In this document: piece after piece, positions 43,835 to 53,367 of the stretch
Layout: every line of letters starts with the position of its first letter
Numbering within the stretch: the first letter of the stretch is position 1
Origin: Thermoleophilia bacterium
GTDB lineage: Bacteria; Actinomycetota; Thermoleophilia; Solirubrobacterales; 70-9
Length of the DNA: 64,000 nt
Reading direction: 5' to 3'
Assembly (NCBI GenBank): GCA_016650125.1
Contig: JAENWT010000002.1
Location: 170,652-234,651 of the forward strand
The notes under the pieces: model-generated
The model's input: only the letters and a program-made list of their open reading frames with translations
What the model was told of the DNA's origin: nothing
Database searches by the model: none
Translations under genes and position numbers: made by a program

Positions 43835-45250
43835 TTATTCTTTGGCGATGCCCGGGACCTGCTCGACTCCGCGGGACTCGAAGTACTCCCATTCCTGGCG
43901 GCCGAGTTCGGTCGCGGGCTTATCGGCGTAGACCCATTCCCGCATGATCCGGTACCAGTTGCGTTTGGCCCGCAGCTGGCCGAGGACGGCGAACACGCCG
44001 ATCTCCATGCGGCGGCCCATCAGCTCGTCGGCCGGGATCGATTCGCGCCGCATCAGGTCGAAGTACTCGGACCGCGGGTCGTGGGTCGCCTCGATCATCT
44101 TCATGACCAGGGTCGGGTTGACTTCGATCTCCTTGTCCTCCATGTACCAGCCGCCGATCGCCTTGACGTGGTCCATCAGGTGGACAGCGTCGAGCTTCGA
44201 CGGTTTCTTGATGAAGCCGAGCTCGTGCAGGGCGTCGCGCAGACCTTCGGGGTCGTCCCGGACCACCGCGTCGACCGCGCGCTGCTCGAGCTCGATCTGC
44301 TCGCGGTCGAGTTTTTTGGTCATGCCGAAGTCGAGGAAAGCGATGCGGCCGTCCGCCATCAGGATGTAGTTGCCGGGATGGGGGTCGGCGTTGAAGTGCT
44401 GCAGGTGGTAGATCGAGCCGAAGCTGCCGCGGAAGATGATCTCGCCGAAGCGGCTGCGCTCTTCCTGACTGAGTTCCTTGACTTCGTCGAACCCGACACC
44501 TTCCACGAACTCGGTCACCAGCACCCGGCGCCGCGACAGCCGCGTGATCACGTCGGGCACGAAGATGAACGGATGGCCGCGGTAGGCGCGCGCGAAGGAG
44601 CGCTGGTTCTGCGCCTCGTACTCGTAGTCGAGCTCCTCGAGCACCCGCTCGCGCAGCTCCTTGACCACTTCCTTGGCGTCGAGGCCGGGGGCCAGGGCTC
44701 GGGCAAGGTGAACCAGCATGCCGGCGTTGCGCAGATCGGATTCCAGAGCTTCGGCCACGCCGGGGTACTGGATCTTGACCGCCACCTTGCGGCCATCCAG
44801 GAGTTCAGCCCGGTGGACCTGCCCGATCGAGGCGGCGGCGACGGCCTGCTCCTCGATGAAAGCGAACATCTCGTCCAGTGGCACGCCGTCGTATTCCTTT
44901 TCGAGCACCTTGACCACGTCCTCCCAGGGCATCGAGGGAGCGTCGGTTCGAAGCTTTGCCAACTGCTCCTGGTAGGTCTCGCGGTATTCCTCGGGGATGA
45001 ACTCGGTGTCGATGAAGGAGGCGAACTGGCCGATCTTCATCGCCGCGCCTTTCATCTGGCCGAGGGCTTCGACCATCTTGATGGCCGTCTCAGCGTGCCG
45101 ATCATCGAGCTTCTCCTGAGCCGAATCGTCACTTCGGACGAGGTTCGAGGTCTTGGTGCCCGCGTACCGGGCACCCTGCGAACCCACCACCGAACCCAGT
45201 TTCGCCGAGCGGCGAACCCGACCTTTGGGGATTTTGGTCTCATCCGACAT
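43835..45250 (-). CDS. ABC1/UbiB-family atypical kinase
   Basis: 471 residues. The ABC1 (ADCK/UbiB) features are seen: KxGQ region MKIGQFASF, VAVKIQYPG, the ADPHPGNYIL catalytic loop and LDFGMTKKL as the DFG equivalent. UbiB proteins support quinone biosynthesis or membrane lipid homeostasis through an unclear ATPase or kinase activity. It is divergent from rplY/ctc with 38 bp between the starts. Confidence 0.9.
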   Translation of the reverse strand: MSDETKIPKGRVRRSAKLGSVVGSQGARYAGTKTSNLVRSDDSAQEKLDDRHAETAIKMVEALGQMKGAAMKIGQFASFIDTEFIPEEYRETYQEQLAKLRTDAPSMPWEDVVKVLEKEYDGVPLDEMFAFIEEQAVAAASIGQVHRAELLDGRKVAVKIQYPGVAEALESDLRNAGMLVHLARALAPGLDAKEVVKELRERVLEELDYEYEAQNQRSFARAYRGHPFIFVPDVITRLSRRRVLVTEFVEGVGFDEVKELSQEERSRFGEIIFRGSFGSIYHLQHFNADPHPGNYILMADGRIAFLDFGMTKKLDREQIELEQRAVDAVVRDDPEGLRDALHELGFIKKPSKLDAVHLMDHVKAIGGWYMEDKEIEVNPTLVMKMIEATHDPRSEYFDLMRRESIPADELMGRRMEIGVFAVLGQLRAKRNWYRIMREWVYADKPATELGRQEWEYFESRGVEQVPGIAKE

Positions 45251-45288
45251 GCCTTAAGCGTACGGGCTTCTCTATGCTAATCCGTCCT

Positions 45289-46026
45289 ATGTCTTCGACA
45301 CGCGCAACTCTCACCGCATCTACCCGCAACGAATTCGGCTCCCGGATCACCCGTCGCCTCCGCCGCGACGGAAAGGTCCCCGGCGTTGTCTATTCCGAGG
45401 GCACCGAAGCCATCAGCTTTCACGTCGAAAGCCGTGACGCAAGGGTGATCCTGGGTGCGGGCCACGCGCTGTTCGATCTTCAGATCGAGGGATCCGACGC
45501 GGTGCCGGTCGTGGTCAAGGAGCAGCAGCATCACCCGGTCCGCGGTGACCTGCAGCATCTCGACCTCCAGAAGGTCCGCCTCGACGTCAAGATCCAGGCC
45601 GAAGTCCTGATCGCCCTCGAAGGCGAAGAGGAAGCGCCTGGCTTCAAGCAGGGCGGCGTGCTCGAGCACGTGACCCGTGAAGTCACCGTCGAAGCGCTGC
45701 CGACCGATATTCCGGACAGCATCCCGCTCGACGTCTCCGAGATGGAGATCAACGACACGCTGACCCTCGAAGACCTGATCGTGCCCGGCAACCTCGAAGT
45801 CATCACCGACTTCGAGCCCTCCGAAGTCACGCTGGTCACCCTCTCGCCGCCGCGCGTCGAAGAGGAGCCGGAAGAAGTCGAAGTCGATCCGGAGCTGGTC
45901 GGCGAAGACGGCGAGCCGATCGAACCCGCCGAAGACGGCGAAGGCGGCGACTCCGGCGACGGTGGTGGCGACTCCGGGGATTCCGGCGACTCCGGGGATT
46001 CCGGCGACTCCTCAGACAAGGAGTAG
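45289..46026 (+). CDS. rplY: Ribosomal protein bL25 (Ctc type) with acidic repeat tail
   Basis: 245 residues from ATG 45289. The N-terminal bL25 domain (binding 5S rRNA) and the C-terminal Ctc beta domain are clear up to about residue 190. The tail is very acidic and ends in about five GDS repeats (GDSGDSGDSGDS), encoded by a tandem DNA repeat near 45949-46015. AAGGAG in its last codons is the likely ribosome-binding site for pth. Confidence 0.92.
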   Translation: MSSTRATLTASTRNEFGSRITRRLRRDGKVPGVVYSEGTEAISFHVESRDARVILGAGHALFDLQIEGSDAVPVVVKEQQHHPVRGDLQHLDLQKVRLDVKIQAEVLIALEGEEEAPGFKQGGVLEHVTREVTVEALPTDIPDSIPLDVSEMEINDTLTLEDLIVPGNLEVITDFEPSEVTLVTLSPPRVEEEPEEVEVDPELVGEDGEPIEPAEDGEGGDSGDGGGDSGDSGDSGDSGDSSDKE

Positions 46027-46029
46027 GTC

Positions 46030-46665
46030 CTGTCCCTATTCGGCCGGTCCGCTGGACGAGGCCGTGATGACACCGGCCCCGGTGACGATGCCCCTTTCCT
46101 CGTCATCGGACTCGGCAACCCCGGCCGCGAATACGAGCGGAGCCGGCACAACGCCGGCTTCATGGTGGTCGAGGCACTGATCGACCGCTGGGGTCTCTCC
46201 CGGTCGAAGGAGAAGTACCGGGGGCTGATCTCCGAGGGCCGCACCGGACCGGGCGGTCCGCGTGTCGTGCTGCTCCGGCCGCAGACCTTCATGAACGAGT
46301 CCGGGAAGTCGGCCGGGCCCGTGCTGGGCAGCAGGAAGGTGCCGCTCGACAAGGTGATCGTCGTCCATGACGAGATCGACCTGCCGTTCGGCGAGGTGCG
46401 CACCCGCCTGGGCGGCGGCCTCGCCGGTCACAACGGCCTGAAGAGCCTCAAGGCCGGGTTCGGCAGCCCCGAGTTCTGGCGCGTCCGGGTCGGCGTTGAC
46501 CGGCCCGACTCGACCGATCCCAAGCGGGTTGCCGGGTACGTCCTCGGCCGGTTCTCCGAACCGAAAGACCAAGTCGAAGCCCTCATCCTTGACGCCGCCG
46601 GTGAGACGGAGCGATTGATCGAAAAACTGAATGCCGACGAACCCGGCGAGGAGGACCTGAATTGA
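46030..46665 (+). CDS. pth: Peptidyl-tRNA hydrolase with CTG start
   Basis: 211 residues. Between the rplY TAG and the conserved FLVIGLGNPGREYERSRHN segment no ATG, GTG or TTG lies in frame. CTG 46030 does, 6 nt after AAGGAG (46018-46023), and gives (M)SLFGRSAG. The ATG at 46162 would remove the catalytic His and active-site Asn. Pth releases peptides from stalled peptidyl-tRNA. It overlaps echA by 4 nt. The enzyme call is firm; the CTG start is strong inference. Confidence 0.93.
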   Translation: MSLFGRSAGRGRDDTGPGDDAPFLVIGLGNPGREYERSRHNAGFMVVEALIDRWGLSRSKEKYRGLISEGRTGPGGPRVVLLRPQTFMNESGKSAGPVLGSRKVPLDKVIVVHDEIDLPFGEVRTRLGGGLAGHNGLKSLKAGFGSPEFWRVRVGVDRPDSTDPKRVAGYVLGRFSEPKDQVEALILDAAGETERLIEKLNADEPGEEDLN

Positions 46666-47369
46666 GTCTCACGATCTATGAAGTCGATGACCGCGGGGTG
46701 GCCCTGATCCAGTTCAACCGGGAGAAGGTCCTGAACGCGATCAACGTCGAGATGCTGCATGAGCTGAACGCGCACATCGCGTCCGCCCGCGAGGACGAAG
46801 CGGTGAGGGTCCTCGTCTTCTCGTCGACCGACTACATGGCTTTCTCCGCGGGCGCCGACCTCAAGGAGGACCTCGACGAGGCCGGCCGGATCGAGCGCAT
46901 GCAGCTCTTCGCCGATCTCTACGACGGGGTGGTGGCGTTCCCCAAGCCGACGATCGCCGCCTGTCATGGCTACACGGTCGGTGGCGGCGCCGAGGTCGCG
47001 ATCGCCTGCGACATCCGCATCGGCGGTTCGAACCTCCAGATGCGTTTCCCCGGGGCCGCGCTCGGCGTGCCGGTCGGCCCGGCTCGCCTGGTCACGCTCT
47101 GCGGCCTCTCCGCCGCGAAGTACCTGCTGCTGAGCTCGAACGTGATCAAGTGCGACGAAGCTTTCCGGCTGGGCCTGGTCAACCAGGTCTCTCCCGGCGC
47201 AGCGACCGAAAACGCCGCGCTCGACCTCGCCGGCCGGATCGCCGGTTACGACCCGGAGTCAGTCGCCCGCATCAAGTCGATGCTCCACAAGTGGGACGAC
47301 GTGGTCGGCCGCTCGGCTGATGAAGGCCGCGGGCAGGTTGAAGCGCAGCGCGATGGGACGGCTTTGTAG
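46662..47369 (+). CDS. Enoyl-CoA hydratase/isomerase family protein
   Basis: 235 residues from TTG 46662, coupled to pth by a 4-nt overlap (TTGA). The crotonase fold is clear: FSAGADLKEDLDEAGR and the oxyanion segment ACHGYTVGGGAEVAIACDIRI. Acts on acyl-CoA thioesters, with the exact reaction unknown. A short hairpin (TCGGTCTA/TAGACCGA, 47374-47395) follows the stop as a likely terminator. Slightly shorter than the typical 255-260 residues. Confidence 0.9.
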   Translation: MSLTIYEVDDRGVALIQFNREKVLNAINVEMLHELNAHIASAREDEAVRVLVFSSTDYMAFSAGADLKEDLDEAGRIERMQLFADLYDGVVAFPKPTIAACHGYTVGGGAEVAIACDIRIGGSNLQMRFPGAALGVPVGPARLVTLCGLSAAKYLLLSSNVIKCDEAFRLGLVNQVSPGAATENAALDLAGRIAGYDPESVARIKSMLHKWDDVVGRSADEGRGQVEAQRDGTAL

Positions 47370-47431
47370 AAGGTCGGTCTACCGCGTTAGACCGATACCC
47401 GGAGCACCGAAAGCCTGCACCGGGAAAAGTC

Positions 47432-47620
47432 GGAAGTGACCTGAATCGAGGCGTCCATAGCGCCCTTAATCCGGTCACTTCGCCTCGCCCCGGCGCCGGA
47501 CCAATTCCCGGTGTTCTTTGCCGCGTTTAGTGCATATAGGCCTACAACGCGGCACAGAACGGCTTCACCCGGGACCACGGGGTACTGGAATAAGTAAAAG
47601 CCGTCTCTGGCGGCTTCCTT
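47432..47620 (+). ncRNA. Structured intergenic region, candidate small RNA or mfd leader
   Basis: This part of the 491-bp gap between echA and mfd holds three strong folds. GAAGTGACC 47433-47441 pairs with 47473-47481. A 15-bp stem with one mismatch joins 47513-47527 to 47546-47560. A terminator-like hairpin, AAGCCG/CGGCTT at 47598-47616, is followed by CCTTTC. No plausible ORF or known RNA signature (RNase P, tmRNA, SRP) fits. The rest of the gap, 47621-47860, shows nothing I can name. Confidence 0.35.
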
Positions 47621-47860
47621 TCGGAGCACCCCTCCGGCGAGCACTCAGCCCTGGACCTTGTGGATCGCCATCAGGCATCACACGTGTCATGAATAACTGC
47701 ATCAAAGTTGGTATTTCCGAAATCAGTCTGCGTTCGGAACACGTTCGTAGAACCAACTTCGATGTCTCGACCAGCTGACCATGTCTTTACCGGGCTACCC
47801 CGGTACGCCCTAAATGGCGATGCGACTGTCCATGTAGCCGCAGTGGCCACTTGCAATATC

Positions 47861-50800
47861 GTGGATGGTCGACTGTCTCTTCGACCGATAATTGAACTTG
47901 TCCTTGAAGACCCCCGGGTGATTTCCCTGGCGGGACGGGTTCGTGCGGCCGCTGACGGTGGGGATCGGGTCGAGGCGAGGGTCTCTGCGGCTCTACGACC
48001 GGCTTTGCTTGCGGCGCTGCTCGAGGACGACGCAGCTCTTCAAGACCGCCCGGCTCTGATCGTCACGCCCGACGATCGCTCGGCCCGGGACCTGGCCCTT
48101 TCGCTGCGGGCCTACCTCGGGGACCGCAAGGTGCGCTCGTACCCCTCGCGCGGCACCGGTTACGCGTCCCAAGTGACTCCGCCACCGCACCTGATCGGCC
48201 TGCGGATCGATGCGCTCGACTCGTTCGGGCGTGACGAGCGCACTCCGGCGGTCGTCGTCGCCAGTGCGATCGCGCTTGCCGAAGCGATCCCGGACGCGTC
48301 GCTCCGTCCGGCCGGCTTCTCGATCGAGATCGGTGAGGAGTACGAGCTTGCAGGCGTAGCCCGGGACCTCGACGCGGCCGGTTACGAGCGAGTCGACCAG
48401 GTCACCGAGCGCGGTCAGTTCGCGATCCGCGGTGGCATCCTCGATGTCTTCGCCGCGACTGAGGACCGTGCGGCGCGGGTTGAGTTCTTCGGCGACGAGA
48501 TCGATTCGATGCGGTGGTTCTCGACCTTCACGCAGCGCTCGCTCGGTGACGCGACCCGGCTCGACCTCGCTCCGGCCGCCGAGCTCGACGTCGAGCACCG
48601 GGAGCTGGCCGAATTGGCGATCGCCGGCGCGCTCGAAGACGGCATCCGGCCGGATCTGGCCGAGGTCCTGCCGATCGAGCACTTCCGGGCGCCGCTGGAC
48701 CTGATCCCGGAGTCCGCGGTGGTCATCCTCGCCGCGGAGGAAGAGATCGAGCCGGCCCTCAAGGACCACTGGGAGGACGCGACCACGGCCATGCACGCCG
48801 CGGACGCCCAGCACCTCTACGAAGACGTCGCCGAGCCGCTGGCCGAGCGCGCGGCCGTCGTCTTCTCCCGCCCGGTCGACGGTGCGACGGATGAATCCGG
48901 GGAGCAGCCCTTTCGGGCCACGCTGGCCGAGACGCCGGCCCGCAACCTGAAAGAGGCCGAGGCCGAGATCGAGAAGCTGGTCGGCTCGGGCTATCGCACC
49001 GTGATCGCCTTCGAGTCCCGTGGCGAGGCCGAACGAACCCGTTACGGCATGGACCGGATCGACGCGAGGATCCTCGACGACGGTCGCCTGCCGGCCGATC
49101 CCGGCGTGTCCCTGACCGAAGCGCGGATCAGCGAAGGCTTCATCTCGCCGGAGATGAAGATCGCGATCGTGCCGTTCCGCCGGCTGCTCCACCGACGGCG
49201 GCGGGCCGAAGAACGGGCGCCGGAAGGAGCCCGCGGGCGCCTGACCTTCTCCGACCTCCGGGTCGGCGACTACGTCGTCCACGAAGACCACGGCGTCGCC
49301 CGGTTCGCCGGCTTCGAGACCCGGGAGGTCGGCGGGATCACCCGGGACTACCTCTACCTCGAATACAAGGGCGAGGACCGGGTCTACGTGCCCACCGACC
49401 AGTTCGCAAAGCTCTCGCGGTACGCGGGCTCGGCCGGATCACCGACCCTCTCGGCCCTCGGCGGCAAAAAGTGGTTGAACATGAAAGCGCGGGCCCAGCG
49501 GGCCGCGGCCGAGATCGCCGGCGACCTGGTCAACCTCTACGCCGAGCGCCGCACCCGCAGCGGACACGCCTTCGCTGCCGACTCCGAATGGCAGATGCAG
49601 CTCGAGGCGGCGTTCCCCTACCGCGAGACCGCCGACCAGATCGAAGCGATTGAGGCGGTCAAGTCCGACATGGAAGCGGCGCGGCCGATGGACCGCTTGG
49701 TCTGCGGCGATGTCGGCTACGGCAAGACCGAAGTCGCGATCCGGGCCGCGGTCAAGGCCGCTTCCGACGGCAAGCAGGTGATGATCCTGGCGCCGACGAC
49801 GATCCTCGCCCAGCAGCACCTCGGCACCTTCCGGGAGCGCCTCGCCGACCTGCCGTTCCGGGTCGACGCGGTCAGCCGCCTGCGCAAGCCGGCCGAGGTC
49901 AAGGCGGCCATTGCCGCCTACGGCAAGGGCGAGGTCGACATTCTGATCGGCACCCACCGGCTGCTATCGCGGGACGTGCGGGCCAAGGACCTCGGGCTGA
50001 TCGTGGTCGATGAAGAGCAACGATTCGGGGTCAAGCAGAAGGAACTGCTGCGCCAGCTGAAGCTCAAGGTCGACGTGTTATCGATGTCGGCCACCCCGAT
50101 CCCGCGGACCCTGCAGATGTCGATGGCCGGCCTGCGCGACATCTCGGTGATCGAAACGCCGCCCGAAGGCCGGCGACCGGTGCGCACCTACGTCGGACCG
50201 TGGGACGAGGCGCTGGTCGAGCGGGCGATCAAGCGCGAGGTCGCGCGCGACGGCCAGATCTTCTTCCTCCACAACCGGGTCGAGTCTCTCGACGAAGCCG
50301 CCGAGCGGCTACGGGCACTGGTTCCCGGTCTCCGGGTCGGCGTGGCCCATGGCCAGATGGAGGAAAACCAGCTCGAGAACGCAATGCTGACCTTCATGCG
50401 TGGCGAGGCCGACTGCCTGGTCGCGACCACGATCATCGAGTCGGGCATCGACATCCCCGCGGCGAACACGCTGATCGTCGAGCGCGCCGACCACCTCGGG
50501 CTGGCCCAGGCGTACCAGATCCGCGGGCGGGTGGGCCGGTCGCGGGAGCGCGCCTTCGCCTACCTGCTGTACCCCTCGGAGGAGTCGCTGACCTCGGAGG
50601 CCTCGACCCGGCTGGCCACGCTCGCCGACCACACCGAGCTCGGTTCCGGCTTCAAGATCGCAATGCGCGACCTCGACATCCGCGGTGCCGGTAATTTGCT
50701 CGGCGACGAGCAGTCCGGGCACGTCGCTGCGGTCGGCTTCGAGCTCTACTGCCAGCTGATCGACGACGCCGTGGCCGAGATGTCGGATCGCAGCGCGGCA

Positions 50801-51265
50801 GATGAAACGACCCAGCCGGTGCGGCTGGACGTCGGCGTCGACGCCTATCTGCCGATCTCTTACATCCCGTTCGAGGCTGCGAAGATCGACGTGCACCGCC
50901 GGATCGCCGGTGCCCGCCGGGCCGGTGAGCTGCGGATGATCAGGGACGAGCTGGCCGATCGCTTCGGGCCGATGCCGACCGAGGTCGACAACCTGCTCAC
51001 CCTGCAGGCGGCGCGGATCAACCTCGGTGAGGCCGGGGCTGAGGCGGTCCAGTTCCGAGGCAACAAGCTGACCGTGAGCGGCGTCGAACTCGACTCCGAA
51101 TCAGCTGAGACGCTGCGCCAGGCGGTCGATGGGGTGCTGTATGACTGGCGCGCCAAGGAAGTGTCGGTCCGCGTCGACAATGATCCCGAGGTGCGCCTGG
51201 AAGTCATATCGGCATTGGCCGAGGCGTGTAAGAACGTCCGGGTAGATATGCTCTCCAATTCGTAG
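47861..51265 (+). CDS. mfd: Transcription-repair coupling factor Mfd
   Basis: 1134 residues from GTG 47861, giving VDGRLSLRPIIELVLEDP; ATG 47762 and TTG 47708 are in-frame alternatives that would add an unusual N-terminal stretch. It has the UvrB-homology module, the RNA-polymerase-interacting domain (DYVVHEDHGVARF), and the translocase motor with Walker A CGDVGYGKTE, DEEQRFGVKQKE and GRVGRSRERAFAYL. It removes RNA polymerase stalled at DNA damage and recruits UvrA. It leads the prsA-like, mazG, eno set. Confidence 0.95.
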   Translation: MDGRLSLRPIIELVLEDPRVISLAGRVRAAADGGDRVEARVSAALRPALLAALLEDDAALQDRPALIVTPDDRSARDLALSLRAYLGDRKVRSYPSRGTGYASQVTPPPHLIGLRIDALDSFGRDERTPAVVVASAIALAEAIPDASLRPAGFSIEIGEEYELAGVARDLDAAGYERVDQVTERGQFAIRGGILDVFAATEDRAARVEFFGDEIDSMRWFSTFTQRSLGDATRLDLAPAAELDVEHRELAELAIAGALEDGIRPDLAEVLPIEHFRAPLDLIPESAVVILAAEEEIEPALKDHWEDATTAMHAADAQHLYEDVAEPLAERAAVVFSRPVDGATDESGEQPFRATLAETPARNLKEAEAEIEKLVGSGYRTVIAFESRGEAERTRYGMDRIDARILDDGRLPADPGVSLTEARISEGFISPEMKIAIVPFRRLLHRRRRAEERAPEGARGRLTFSDLRVGDYVVHEDHGVARFAGFETREVGGITRDYLYLEYKGEDRVYVPTDQFAKLSRYAGSAGSPTLSALGGKKWLNMKARAQRAAAEIAGDLVNLYAERRTRSGHAFAADSEWQMQLEAAFPYRETADQIEAIEAVKSDMEAARPMDRLVCGDVGYGKTEVAIRAAVKAASDGKQVMILAPTTILAQQHLGTFRERLADLPFRVDAVSRLRKPAEVKAAIAAYGKGEVDILIGTHRLLSRDVRAKDLGLIVVDEEQRFGVKQKELLRQLKLKVDVLSMSATPIPRTLQMSMAGLRDISVIETPPEGRRPVRTYVGPWDEALVERAIKREVARDGQIFFLHNRVESLDEAAERLRALVPGLRVGVAHGQMEENQLENAMLTFMRGEADCLVATTIIESGIDIPAANTLIVERADHLGLAQAYQIRGRVGRSRERAFAYLLYPSEESLTSEASTRLATLADHTELGSGFKIAMRDLDIRGAGNLLGDEQSGHVAAVGFELYCQLIDDAVAEMSDRSAADETTQPVRLDVGVDAYLPISYIPFEAAKIDVHRRIAGARRAGELRMIRDELADRFGPMPTEVDNLLTLQAARINLGEAGAEAVQFRGNKLTVSGVELDSESAETLRQAVDGVLYDWRAKEVSVRVDNDPEVRLEVISALAEACKNVRVDMLSNS

Positions 51266-51305
51266 TGGAGGACTTACAAGACTTACTTTCAGGAGGGTTT
51301 ACTGC

Positions 51306-52706
51306 ATGAGCGGGGCACGCAAATTCGGGCTGGTACTTTTCGGGGCGATCTTTGTCGTCGTCTTCGCTGGAATCGCGATCGCCAATGGCGGCGTGACGCA
51401 GCCGAGTGTTCCCTCCGGAGACGTGGCCCTGGTCGAGGACGTTCCCGGCGATGTCGGTGACATCAGCCAGGACGACTACGACCGAACTTTCACTCAGACC
51501 TGGAAGCGCGGCGGGCTCAAGGCCGCTCCCAAGCCGGGCGACGACCAGTACGAACAGGTCAAGGAAGCAGCGCTCAACGATCTTCTCGACCAGGCCTGGC
51601 TGACGGGCGAGGCCGACGAGCTCGGCGTGACCGCCACCGATCGTGAGGTCGACAACGAGTTCGCGACGATCCGCAAGGACCAGTTCGCGGATGACGCCGC
51701 CTACCAGAAGTTCCTCAAGGACAGCGGCTTCACCGAGGAAGAAGTTCTGGCCCGGGTGAAGCTCCAGGTCCTGAGCCGCAAGATCGAGGATTCGATCACC
51801 AAGAGCGTCAAGACAGTCCCCGAAGACCAGCTCCAGGATTATTACGACGCCCAGAAGGACACCTTCGCCAAGCCGGAGACGCGAGACATCAAGCTGATCA
51901 TCACCGACAGCCAGGCCGACGCCGACACGGTGCAGGCCGCGCTCGACAAGGACGACTCCGACAAGAACTTCGCCGCGCTGGCCAAGAAGTACTCGGTCCA
52001 CGGCAGCAAGTCACAGGGCGGGACCACCGTCGCCACCGAAGATGCCTTCCCGGATCCCGCCGGTTCGGAGATCATGAGTGCCGATCTGGACACGCTCGAG
52101 GGCCCGATCAAGAACTCCCCCAAGGAGATCTACTTCTTCAAGGTCACCAAGGTGACTCCCAAGGAGGAGAAGTCCTTCGAGGACGTCAAGGGCCAGATCG
52201 AGCAGCAGCTGCTGCCGGGTGCGCAGCAGCAGGCGATGAGCGATTTCGTCGCCGAGTACAACGACAAGTGGACCTCGCGCACGTTTTGTGCGCAGGAGTA
52301 TCTGATCAACCGCTGCCACAACTTTGAAAGCGACGGAGCGATCGAAGGCGCCGATCCGGCCTGTTACGCGGACGATGCCGGCGACCCGAAGAAGCCGCTC
52401 TCCTGCCCGGCACCGGTCAAGCTGAACGCGCCGATGACCCCCGGTGGGACCGCGGACCCCGCCGCCGCGGCCGCCGCAGCCGGACAGGCCGCGGCCACGA
52501 CTGGCAAGCCACAGGGCCCGGTACCGCCCGGTTCCGCTGACGATGCCGCCGCTGCAGCCGCTGCCGCGGCAGCGGCTGGAGCTACTGGTGCTGTCCCGGC
52601 TGGAGCTGCCGGTGCCGCAGGTGCGGCAGGCGACCCCGCAGCCGCAGCCGCTGCCGCCCAGGCACAGGCCGCCGCTGCCGCCGCCGCCGGCGCGCCCCCC
52701 GAGTAG
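51306..52706 (+). CDS. PrsA/SurA-like peptidyl-prolyl isomerase with Ala-rich tail
   Basis: 466 residues. AGGAGG lies 9 nt before ATG 51306. An N-terminal membrane anchor or signal (FGLVLFGAIFVVVFAGIAIA) is followed by a SurA-like helical domain and a parvulin domain (ALAKKYSVHGSKSQGG, about residues 195-320). After a Cys-containing segment the last 85 residues are nearly all Ala with Gly and Pro. It is an extracytoplasmic folding factor. The Ala-rich tail is unusual and of unknown use. Confidence 0.88.
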   Translation: MSGARKFGLVLFGAIFVVVFAGIAIANGGVTQPSVPSGDVALVEDVPGDVGDISQDDYDRTFTQTWKRGGLKAAPKPGDDQYEQVKEAALNDLLDQAWLTGEADELGVTATDREVDNEFATIRKDQFADDAAYQKFLKDSGFTEEEVLARVKLQVLSRKIEDSITKSVKTVPEDQLQDYYDAQKDTFAKPETRDIKLIITDSQADADTVQAALDKDDSDKNFAALAKKYSVHGSKSQGGTTVATEDAFPDPAGSEIMSADLDTLEGPIKNSPKEIYFFKVTKVTPKEEKSFEDVKGQIEQQLLPGAQQQAMSDFVAEYNDKWTSRTFCAQEYLINRCHNFESDGAIEGADPACYADDAGDPKKPLSCPAPVKLNAPMTPGGTADPAAAAAAAGQAAATTGKPQGPVPPGSADDAAAAAAAAAAAGATGAVPAGAAGAAGAAGDPAAAAAAAQAQAAAAAAAGAPPE

Positions 52707-52711
52707 TCCGG

Positions 52712-53365
52712 ATGCCGGAGCCGGACTCCCTCGCGCAAGCGCTGGAGCGGCTGGATGAGGTGACCCGCCGTCTGCGGGTCGAATGCCCCTGGGACCGGGA
52801 GCAGGACGCGCGTTCGATCGTGCCGCACACGGTCGAGGAGGCCTACGAACTCGCCGAGGCGGCCCGTAACGGCGACGACGAGGCGATGCGTGACGAACTC
52901 GGTGACGTGCTCTTCCAGGTGGTTTTCCTCTCGCTCCTGCTGGAGGAGAGGGGTGAGGGCGATCTCGCCGCCGTCGCCACCCAGCTCACCGAGAAGCTGA
53001 TCCGGCGCCACCCACACGTCTACCCGCCCGAGGACGCCGGTGAGACGGAGATCGAAACCGCCGATGACGTTCGCCGCCAATGGGATGAGATCAAGTCCGG
53101 GGTCGAAGGCAGGACCGCCGAAAAGGACTGGAAGAAGCCCGGCATCCCCGCGCTGATCTACGCGAACAAGATCCAGTGGAAGCTGGATCGCAAGGAGAAG
53201 CCCGCCAACGTCGGCGCCGGCTTCCCCGATCGCTCGGCGCATGAAGCCGAAGTCGGCCGGCTTTTGTGGCAGGCCGTCGAAACGGCGCGGAGCCGGGGCA
53301 TCGATCCGGAGCTCGCGCTCAGGGCCGAGGCCGAAAGGCGCGCGTCGGAACTGAACGACCGTTAA
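52712..53365 (+). CDS. mazG: Nucleoside triphosphate pyrophosphohydrolase MazG
   Basis: 217 residues. The MazG helical core has CPWDREQ, EEAYELAEA and the metal-binding EExxE...DELGDVLFQVVF pattern. It hydrolyses dNTPs/NTPs to monophosphates and pyrophosphate, a house-cleaning role. It is 5 nt after the PrsA-like gene and 56 nt before eno, the gap holding the 53368-53407 hairpin. Confidence 0.93.
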   Translation: MPEPDSLAQALERLDEVTRRLRVECPWDREQDARSIVPHTVEEAYELAEAARNGDDEAMRDELGDVLFQVVFLSLLLEERGEGDLAAVATQLTEKLIRRHPHVYPPEDAGETEIETADDVRRQWDEIKSGVEGRTAEKDWKKPGIPALIYANKIQWKLDRKEKPANVGAGFPDRSAHEAEVGRLLWQAVETARSRGIDPELALRAEAERRASELNDR

Positions 53366-53367
53366 TG

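Noticed and set aside
47400..47650. RNase P RNA or tmRNA
   Set aside because: I could not find the conserved P4-type GAGGAAAGTCC segment or an Ala-type tag frame; only a generic structured region is supported.
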